Assembly (NCBI RefSeq): GCF_026810445.1 | Contig: NZ_CP113949.1 | Coordinates: 1,612,001 to 1,676,000 of the forward strand | Direction: 5' to 3' | From: Pseudomonas sp. BSw22131 | Lineage (GTDB): Bacteria > Pseudomonadota > Gammaproteobacteria > Pseudomonadales > Pseudomonadaceae | Length of the DNA: 64,000 nucleotides | Shown: piece by piece, positions 23,696 to 30,173 of the stretch | Layout of the letters: every line of letters starts with the position of its first letter | Position numbering within the stretch: position 1 is the first letter of the stretch | The notes under the pieces: model-generated | Told to the model about the DNA's origin: nothing | Seen by the model: the letters and a program-made list of their open reading frames with translations, nothing else | Databases searched by the model: none | Position numbers and translations under genes: made by a program

Positions 23696-24285
23696 GTGAA
23701 TTACCCGCCCGTCCTGCATCGCGCATTCTTCGCGCCGAGCAGGCAGACCTCTGGATCGATGGCTATGCCTTCGTGCGCGCTGCCCGTTCAGAGGCGCAAA
23801 GCATCCGTGACGACAGCACGCAGTGGCTGGAACAGGCGCGTCAGGAGGGTTTCGAAAAAGCCCGCCAACAGGGTGCCGAGGAAGTCAGTGCCTTGCTGGT
23901 CGAGACCTCATTGAAAGTCGAGACCTGGCTGGCGGGCCTTGAGGCGTCGCTGGCCGATCTGGCCTTGAACATCGTGCGCGAGGTGCTCGATGACATGGAC
24001 AATGCCGAGCGCGTCGTGTCTTGCACCCGCAAGGCGCTGACTGCGTTTCGTCAGGACCAGGCCTTGACTCTGTTCGTGCCTCGGCTGGAGGTTGATGCCG
24101 TGCGGCGGCGCCTCAAATCAGAACTCGATAGCTTGCCTGTGTTGACGGTCGAGTCCGACGATCAATTGCAGCCGGGTCAGGCGCGCTTGAGCAGCCCGGT
24201 CGGTTCGGTGGAATTGGGACTGGAGGCGCAATTGAGCAATCTGCGCCGCAGCCTGTTGCCGTTTGCCGAGGAGCCCTCGACTTGA
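23692..24285 (+). CDS. sctL: T3SS stator/ATPase regulator SctL (NolV-like)
   Basis: The 197-aa protein has an Ala/Glu-rich helical N-terminal half (RSEAQSIRDDSTQWLEQARQ) followed by the HrpE/YscL/FliH domain (LNIVREVLDDMDNAERVVSC). It dimerises, binds SctN and SctQ, and forms the spokes of the sorting platform. The stop overlaps the TTG start of sctN. Confidence 0.9.
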   Translation: MSELPARPASRILRAEQADLWIDGYAFVRAARSEAQSIRDDSTQWLEQARQEGFEKARQQGAEEVSALLVETSLKVETWLAGLEASLADLALNIVREVLDDMDNAERVVSCTRKALTAFRQDQALTLFVPRLEVDAVRRRLKSELDSLPVLTVESDDQLQPGQARLSSPVGSVELGLEAQLSNLRRSLLPFAEEPST

Positions 24286-25610
24286 GCACTGATCTGCACG
24301 CCATCCTGCCGCGTCTGACCGAACGCCTGAGTGAGGCCCGGCTGCGACCGATGAAAGGCACCGTGCGCAGTATTCGCGGCGTGCTGTTGCGCGCCAGCGT
24401 TGCCGGTGTGCGTATCGGTGAGCTGTGCCAATTGCGCGATCCGAGCAGCGGCCGCAACCTCGCCGCAGAGGTCATCGGCTTTGAGCAGGATGAAGCGATT
24501 CTGTCGCCAATCGGCTCGATGCAGGGCCTTTCGACCCGCACCGAAATCATCGCCACTGGCGAAACCCTGGGCGTCAGCGTGGGGGATGCACAGTTGGGCC
24601 GGGTGATCAGCCCCATGGGCGACTTTCTCGACGGCGACGGCATTGCGCCTGTGGCCGTGATGCGCCGCTACCCACTGCACGCAGAACCCCCCGCGCCGTT
24701 TTCCCGACAACTGATCGTCAAACCGATGTCCCTCGGCGTGCGTTCCATCGACGGCTTGTTAACCCTGGCCCAAGGGCAACGCATGGGTATTTTCGGTGAG
24801 CCGGGCGTGGGCAAATCGTCGCTGTTGGCGAGCATTGTGCGCCACACCGATGCCGACGTGATCGTCATTGGCCTGATCGGCGAGCGCGGCCGGGAGGTGC
24901 GCGAGCTGCTGGATGTGCAGCTGGATGCCCAGGCGCGTGCGCGCACGGTCGCGGTGGTCGCCACGTCTGATCGTCCGGCGGCCGAACGAGTACGCGCGGC
25001 GTTCGTTGCCACCGCGCTGGCGGAGTACCACCGGGATCAAGGCCGCAATGTGCTGCTGTTGATGGACAGCCTCACGCGCTTTGCCCGTGCGCAACGGGAA
25101 ATCGGACTGGCCGTTGGCGAGCCGCCGACCCGGCGCGGTTACCCGCCGTCGTTTTTTTCCGCGTTGCCGCGCTTGCTGGAGCGGGCGGGCCCCGGCCCGG
25201 TCGGCAGCATCACCGCGCTCTATACCGTGCTGACCGAAGGCGATGCGTCCATGGACCCGGTGGCAGAAGAAGCGCGCTCGATTCTCGACGGGCACATTGT
25301 GCTCAGCGCCGAACTGGCTCAGCGCAACTATTTCCCGGCGGTGGACGTGCTGCGCAGCCGCAGTCGCTTGATGGACCAGGTGTCCAGTGAGGAACAAAGG
25401 CGCCTGGCCATGCGTATTCGCGAACTCATGGCGCGGCGCACTGAAATCGAAATGCTCATCCGCGTGGGTGAGTACGCGGCCGGCAGCGATCCCTTGGCCG
25501 ACGAGGCGATTGCGAGGCATGACGCGATTGAAGGGTTTTTGCGTCAAGCAGCCAACGAGCCGAGCAGCGCGGCGCAAACGCTTAATCTGATGCGCAAGGT
25601 ATTGGCATGA
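24282..25610 (+). CDS. sctN: T3SS ATPase SctN (HrcN/RhcN)
   Basis: The 442-aa F1-beta-like ATPase begins with TTG overlapping the sctL stop. Walker A GEPGVGKS is at residues 172-179 and Walker B VLLLMDS at 257-263. The segment GERGREVRE that follows the P-loop domain and the ATPase signature PPSFFSALPRLLERAG are intact. The hexamer unfolds substrates and releases them from chaperones at the base of the export gate. Length is normal. Confidence 0.97.
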   Translation: MSTDLHAILPRLTERLSEARLRPMKGTVRSIRGVLLRASVAGVRIGELCQLRDPSSGRNLAAEVIGFEQDEAILSPIGSMQGLSTRTEIIATGETLGVSVGDAQLGRVISPMGDFLDGDGIAPVAVMRRYPLHAEPPAPFSRQLIVKPMSLGVRSIDGLLTLAQGQRMGIFGEPGVGKSSLLASIVRHTDADVIVIGLIGERGREVRELLDVQLDAQARARTVAVVATSDRPAAERVRAAFVATALAEYHRDQGRNVLLLMDSLTRFARAQREIGLAVGEPPTRRGYPPSFFSALPRLLERAGPGPVGSITALYTVLTEGDASMDPVAEEARSILDGHIVLSAELAQRNYFPAVDVLRSRSRLMDQVSSEEQRRLAMRIRELMARRTEIEMLIRVGEYAAGSDPLADEAIARHDAIEGFLRQAANEPSSAAQTLNLMRKVLA

Positions 25611-25626
25611 ACAGGTTGGAAGCTCA

Positions 25627-26100
25627 ATGAAAACCGACGATTTACGCAGTCTGCAAGCGTTGCGGCAGTTGCGCGAACAGCGCGCGTCCAGCCAGTTGGC
25701 CGCCCAGCAACAGCGCTGCCGCGACACCCACGATGCCCTTGATGACGCTAAAGAGAAATTGCGCCTGCATCGTGAATCCGTCGCGCTCAAAGCCGAGAAA
25801 ATCTACGGCACGTTCAGCCAGGGGTTGTCGATCAATGCCTGGCACGCGGCGCAGGAACAGTTGAATGACCTGGCCGACAGTCAGCGACAACTGGAGGGGT
25901 CCGTCGAGCAGACGGCGCACACCCTTGATGCCCAGGAGCGCGAGCGCGAGGTGTTTCGTGCAGCGCGCCTGGCCCGTCAGCGGCAGGCCGAGGCGTGCGA
26001 GTCCCTGCTCGATGACCGGCTGCGAAGTGAGCGTCGGGCCGGAGAGCATCGGGACGATGCCGACGATATACCTGTGGCTGCGCCGGGGGGCGTCGCATGA
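25627..26100 (+). CDS. sctO: T3SS stalk protein SctO (HrpO/Y4yJ-like)
   Basis: The 157-aa protein is almost entirely charged coiled coil, rich in Gln, Arg and Ala (ALRQLREQRASSQLAAQQQR and onward). This is the form of SctO/FliJ, the two-helix stalk that inserts in the SctN hexamer and touches SctV. It sits between sctN and sctQ as expected and overlaps sctQ by 4 nt. Confidence 0.85.
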   Translation: MKTDDLRSLQALRQLREQRASSQLAAQQQRCRDTHDALDDAKEKLRLHRESVALKAEKIYGTFSQGLSINAWHAAQEQLNDLADSQRQLEGSVEQTAHTLDAQEREREVFRAARLARQRQAEACESLLDDRLRSERRAGEHRDDADDIPVAAPGGVA

Positions 26101-27128
26101 CCTGTCGCGAGGCTGAGCCCTCGGCGCTGGACTGGCTGCAGACATACGACCCGCAGTGGACCGACCTGCATAACCGGCTTCATCAACATCGCCAGCCTTG
26201 GCAGGGGCAGTTCCTCGACCAGCCCATCAGCGTGCAATGGAGCACGGCCATACAGGCCGCCGAACCGGTGTTCGATATTCATCTTGCGCTGGGTGAGACC
26301 ACCGTGGTGCTGCAAATGCCAGCTCAGGCGCTGGAAGCCCCAGGGCTGGCCGGTCATGAGCCTGAAGCCCTCGAAGGGTTGGCTGGCTCGATGCTGTTGG
26401 AGTTGGCGTTGCTCAGCCTGATCGAGCCACTGGAGCAACTGAGCGGGCATTCGATCAGGGTGCTTGATCAGTCCGGCAGCGCTGATGCTGCAACTATTTC
26501 TGCCGCCTTTCCGTTGACGTTGATGCTGCGCGTGCAGCTCGCTCAGGGCTCGCCCTGGACGCTCCCGCTGCGCATGAACGCCGAGTCAGCGAGCTTGATC
26601 GCCGGACTGATCGATCAATACGTCACGCCGACACCTCAACCTGTGGCAGCGGTTCGCGTACCGCTGACGGTTGACAGCGGCGAGGCGCAGTTGAGCCTGG
26701 CGGAGCTGCGCAGTCTGCGCCCCGGCGATGTGCTGATGCTCGACGACTGGCCTGCCGCCCAGGTTCGGCTGGTGCTGGCGCATCGACTGCAAGCCCGAGC
26801 CGACCGCAAGGGCGACACCCTGATCCTCCTTGAATCCTTGACCGCCGTGAACTTTTTAAAGGAAGCCCCTATGACTGAAACTGCTGTCGCGCCCAGCCCG
26901 GATGCCACGCTGGACGAGTTGCCACTGACCGTGGTGTGTCAGGTCGGCAGTGTGGAAATGTCGTTGGCGCAATTGCGTGAACTGGGGGCCGGGAGTCTGC
27001 TGCCGCTGGCGCCACGGCTGCACGATGGCGTTGACTTGATGGTCAATGGCCGTCGCGTCGGCCAGGGGCAACTGGTCAAAATCGGCGACGGCCTGGGTGT
27101 GCGTCTGCTGAGCTTTGCCAGCGCATGA
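26097..27128 (+). CDS. sctQ: T3SS cytoplasmic ring protein SctQ
   Basis: The 343-aa protein has two C-terminal SpoA domains. The first spans ~residues 184-250 (VRVPLTVDSGEAQLSLAELR). The second spans ~273-343 (LPLTVVCQVGSVEMSLAQLR). P. syringae hrp systems split this gene into hrcQa/hrcQb, whereas here it is whole, as in rhizobia. SctQ forms the pods of the sorting platform. A second start with its own RBS lies in frame at codon 259 (see separate entry). It overlaps sctR by 4 nt. Confidence 0.92.
   Translation: MTCREAEPSALDWLQTYDPQWTDLHNRLHQHRQPWQGQFLDQPISVQWSTAIQAAEPVFDIHLALGETTVVLQMPAQALEAPGLAGHEPEALEGLAGSMLLELALLSLIEPLEQLSGHSIRVLDQSGSADAATISAAFPLTLMLRVQLAQGSPWTLPLRMNAESASLIAGLIDQYVTPTPQPVAAVRVPLTVDSGEAQLSLAELRSLRPGDVLMLDDWPAAQVRLVLAHRLQARADRKGDTLILLESLTAVNFLKEAPMTETAVAPSPDATLDELPLTVVCQVGSVEMSLAQLRELGAGSLLPLAPRLHDGVDLMVNGRRVGQGQLVKIGDGLGVRLLSFASA
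26858..26873 (+). promoter_or_regulatory. Internal ribosome binding site and start for SctQ C-terminal form
   Basis: AAAGGAAG lies 6-7 nt before an ATG at 26871 that is in frame with sctQ. Translation from here would give an 85-aa protein holding just the last SpoA domain. Such short SctQ-C products are known and needed in Yersinia and Salmonella-type systems, and correspond to HrcQb in P. syringae. Confidence 0.7.
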
Positions 27129-27778
27129 ATGGCTATCAGCCCAACCTGATTGAAATCATTCTGGTCGTTGCCACCATCGGGCTTATCCCGCTGGCGGTGG
27201 TGACGCTGACCGGTTTCATGAAGATTTCCGTGGTGCTGTTTCTGATACGTAACGCCTTGGGCGTGCAACAGACGCCGCCCAATCTGGTCTTGTACGGCAT
27301 CGCGCTGATTCTGTCGGTGTACGTGACCACGCCGCTGATGGGGGACATGTACCGGCAGGTGGAAGGCCGCGACCTGAACATCGAAAACGTCGAGCAACTC
27401 AGGGAATTCGGTGATGCGCTCAGGCCGCCGCTGCAGGCGCACCTGGCGCGGTTTGCCAATGAGAGCGAGCGCGGCTTCTTCGTTCAGGCCACCGAAACCA
27501 TCTGGTCCCCGGAAGCCCGCGCTGACCTGCGCGATGACGACCTCGTGGTGCTGGTGCCGGCCTTCGTCAGTTCGGAGCTGACCCGCGCTTTTGAAATCGG
27601 CTTTCTGCTGTACATCCCGTTTCTGGTGGTGGACTTGCTGGTGGCCAACGTGTTGATGGCCATGGGCATGTCGATGGTCTCACCGACGCTCATTTCGATA
27701 CCGCTCAAGATATTCCTCTTCGTCGCGTTGAGCGGTTGGTCGCGCTTGATGCACGGCCTGATTCTTAGCTACGGGTGA
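27125..27778 (+). CDS. sctR: T3SS export apparatus protein SctR (HrcR)
   Basis: The 217-aa FliP-family membrane protein begins with a hydrophobic segment and carries TGFMKISVVLFLIRNALGVQ and the C-terminal signature FLLYIPFLVVDLLVANVLMA, then MGM. Four transmembrane helices are expected. With SctS and SctT it builds the helical R5S4T1 export channel. Normal length. Confidence 0.97.
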   Translation: MNGYQPNLIEIILVVATIGLIPLAVVTLTGFMKISVVLFLIRNALGVQQTPPNLVLYGIALILSVYVTTPLMGDMYRQVEGRDLNIENVEQLREFGDALRPPLQAHLARFANESERGFFVQATETIWSPEARADLRDDDLVVLVPAFVSSELTRAFEIGFLLYIPFLVVDLLVANVLMAMGMSMVSPTLISIPLKIFLFVALSGWSRLMHGLILSYG

Positions 27779-27782
27779 TCTC

Positions 27783-28052
27783 ATGGGGCAGGACGTTTTT
27801 CTATCGCTGATGAACAAAGCGCTGATGACGGTGTTGTTGCTGTCGGCACCCGCATTGGGGGTGGCAATTGTTGTGGGCTTGAGCGTCGGCCTGTTGCAGG
27901 CCCTCACGCAGATTCAGGACCAGACCTTGCCGCAAGTGGTGAAGCTGGTCGCTGTGCTGCTGGTGATCGTATTCGTCGGCCCGCTGCTCGCCAGCCAGGT
28001 GGCGGAGTTGGGCAGCGAAGTGCTGGATAACTTCCCGTTGTGGACGCGCTGA
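27783..28052 (+). CDS. sctS: T3SS export apparatus protein SctS (HrcS)
   Basis: The 89-aa FliQ-family protein has two transmembrane helices and the conserved SVGLLQALTQIQDQTLPQVV turn. It intercalates with SctR in the export channel. It starts 4 bp after sctR. Confidence 0.96.
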   Translation: MGQDVFLSLMNKALMTVLLLSAPALGVAIVVGLSVGLLQALTQIQDQTLPQVVKLVAVLLVIVFVGPLLASQVAELGSEVLDNFPLWTR

Positions 28053-28058
28053 CCCGGT

Positions 28059-28871
28059 ATGGATGCCAATGTCGCCAACGCCTTTCTTGAAGTGGCGTAT
28101 CCGGTCATCAGTTCGGCGGCGCTGGCGGCCAGCCGTGCCATGGGTGTGGTGGTCATCACCCCGGCGTTCAATCGACTGGGGCTGACGGGCATGATCCGTG
28201 GCTGTGTCGCGGTGGCGATCGCGATCCCGATGTTTGTTCCGGTGTTCGCGTCTTTTACGGCGCTGCCTGAGCACGGCAGCTTTTTTCTCGCCGGTTTGAT
28301 GATCAAGGAAATGTTGATCGGCGTGCTCATCGGCCTGTTGTTCGGCATCCCGTTCTGGGCGGCGGAGGTGGCGGGGGAACTGGTCGATCTGCAACGCGGC
28401 TCGACCATGGCGCAGTTAGTCGACCCCTTGTCCTCGGGGGAGTCCAGCGTCATGGCGACGCTGCTTACGGTGATGCTGATTGCGCTGTTCTTCATGTCCG
28501 GCGGTTTCATCATGATGGTCGACGGCTATTACCACAGCTATCAGCTATGGCCGGTCACGGCCTTCACGCCGCTGTTTGCCAGTTCGGCACTCATGGCTGT
28601 GTTGTCGATCCTCGACCAGGTGATGCGCGTGGGCGTGATCATGGTCTCCCCGCTGATCATCTGCCTGCTGGTCACAGACCTGATGCTGGCGTACCTCTCG
28701 CGGATGGCGCCCAGCCTGCACATTTTCGACATGTCGCTGCCAGTGAAAAACCTGTTCTTCACTGTGCTGATGGTGATCTACATCGGCTTCCTCATCCCGG
28801 TGATGCTCGATCAGTTGGGCGAATTTCGGGGTACTGTGGAATTCCTAAAAACTCTGGCTGGTTCCCTGTGA
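28059..28871 (+). CDS. sctT: T3SS export apparatus protein SctT (HrcT)
   Basis: The 270-aa FliR-family polytopic membrane protein has conserved GVLIGLLFGIPFWAAEVAGE and DLQRGSTMAQLVDPLSSGES motifs. It caps the SctR/SctS channel on the periplasmic side. It begins 6 bp after sctS, and sctU follows after 24 bp. Confidence 0.96.
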   Translation: MDANVANAFLEVAYPVISSAALAASRAMGVVVITPAFNRLGLTGMIRGCVAVAIAIPMFVPVFASFTALPEHGSFFLAGLMIKEMLIGVLIGLLFGIPFWAAEVAGELVDLQRGSTMAQLVDPLSSGESSVMATLLTVMLIALFFMSGGFIMMVDGYYHSYQLWPVTAFTPLFASSALMAVLSILDQVMRVGVIMVSPLIICLLVTDLMLAYLSRMAPSLHIFDMSLPVKNLFFTVLMVIYIGFLIPVMLDQLGEFRGTVEFLKTLAGSL

Positions 28872-28895
28872 ACCTTCAATCAGTGCAGGCCCTGC

Positions 28896-29942
28896 ATGGG
28901 CGATAGCAGCGAAGAGAAATCCCAGCCGGCCACGGACAAGAAGCTGCGTGATGCCCGGCAAAAAGGACAGGTCGCCAAGAGCCAGGATCTGGTGTCCGGG
29001 ATGGTCATCCTGTTCTGTACGTTATGCATTTCGATCCTGTTGCCCAAGGCTCAGGCGCAGGTTGTGGCGCTGCTGGACATGGTCGCGCTGATCTATATCG
29101 AGCCGTTTCACACGGTCTGGCCAAGGGTTCTGGACACCGCTGAACAGCTGGTGCTGACCATCACATTACCGGTGGTGTCGGTCACGGTGGGGGTGGTGAT
29201 CCTGACCAACATCGTCACCATGCGTGGCGTGGTGTTTTCCGTAGAACCGATCAAGCCCGACTTCAAGCGCATCAACCCGGCGGAAGGCTTCAAGCGAATT
29301 TTCTCGATGCGCAGCTTCGTCGAGTTCCTCAAGGGGTTGGTCAAGCTGCTGTTGCTGGCGCTGGCGTTTTATGTGGTCGGGCGCCATGCGTTGCAGGCGT
29401 TGATGGAGTCATCGCGGTGTGGTGCCGGGTGCATCGAATCGACGTTTTATCTGGTGCTCAAACCGCTGATGTTGACCGTACTCGCGGCGTTTCTGCTGGT
29501 CGGTGGCGTTGATGTGCTGATGCAGCGCTGGCTGTTTGGACGCGACATGAAAATGACCCTCAGCGAGCAGAAGCGCGAGCGCAAGGACGTGGACGGCGAC
29601 CCGTTGATCAAGAGCGAACGCCAGCGTCAAAGGCGAGAGATGCAAGCGCTGGCCACCAAGCTGGGTTTGGGGCGCGCCTCCTTGATGATCGGCACGGCCG
29701 ACAGTTGGGTGGTGGGTGTGCGCTATGTGCGGGGCGAAACGCCGGTGCCGGTTGTCGTTTGCCGCGCAGAACCTCAGGAAGCCCCGGCGCTGTTGGCGCA
29801 GGCCGCTGCGCTGGGTATTGCCCACGGCATGGACCCCAAGCTGGCCGCCGAAATCGCGCGCCGCGCCGTCCCCGGCGATCCCGTGCCGGACCACACCTTC
29901 CAGGCCGTGGCCGACATGCTGGTGGCGGCGCGTTTGATTTGA
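28896..29942 (+). CDS. sctU: T3SS export switch protein SctU, lacking the NPTH motif
   Basis: The 348-aa FlhB-family protein has four transmembrane helices (residues ~30-205) and the cytosolic linker GDPLIKSERQRQRREM. Where homologues have the self-cleaving NPTH followed by x-A-V-A-L-x-Y, this protein has GTADSWVVGVRY (residues 266-277), so T-A-D-S replaces N-P-T-H. The catalytic Asn and Pro are both gone. The rest of the domain is in frame and intact to the end, so this is not a frameshift. Autocleavage normally allows the switch from needle to effector export. Here it must be dispensable, replaced, or lost. It is the last gene of the array. Confidence 0.93.
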   Translation: MGDSSEEKSQPATDKKLRDARQKGQVAKSQDLVSGMVILFCTLCISILLPKAQAQVVALLDMVALIYIEPFHTVWPRVLDTAEQLVLTITLPVVSVTVGVVILTNIVTMRGVVFSVEPIKPDFKRINPAEGFKRIFSMRSFVEFLKGLVKLLLLALAFYVVGRHALQALMESSRCGAGCIESTFYLVLKPLMLTVLAAFLLVGGVDVLMQRWLFGRDMKMTLSEQKRERKDVDGDPLIKSERQRQRREMQALATKLGLGRASLMIGTADSWVVGVRYVRGETPVPVVVCRAEPQEAPALLAQAAALGIAHGMDPKLAAEIARRAVPGDPVPDHTFQAVADMLVAARLI

Positions 29943-29952
29943 GGCGTCTGGT

Positions 29953-30007
29953 GTTGGGGCCGCTGCGCAGCCCATCGCGGCCTCGCATTGCTCGTGCGCT
30001 CCTACAG
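29953..30007. repeat. REP-type palindromic element between sctU and the regulator
   Basis: Read on the minus strand, CTGTAGGAGCGCACGAGC and CCGCGATGGGCTGCGCAGCG form the classic Pseudomonas repetitive palindrome. It lies between two convergent genes. Confidence 0.7.
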
Positions 30008-30173
30008 GATTTTGCGGCGTACTTGGGGAGTTTGATTTTGGCCAAATGCGGCGCCACCGGATGTCGACTCTGCCGGAGGCGTGGGAGCGTGGCTTGTGTC
30101 TGGGCCGCACTCGGACGATCTGCCGGGGTCGAGGCCGACCGCGCAGCGGCAGCAAATCCTGCGCTTCCACAGT

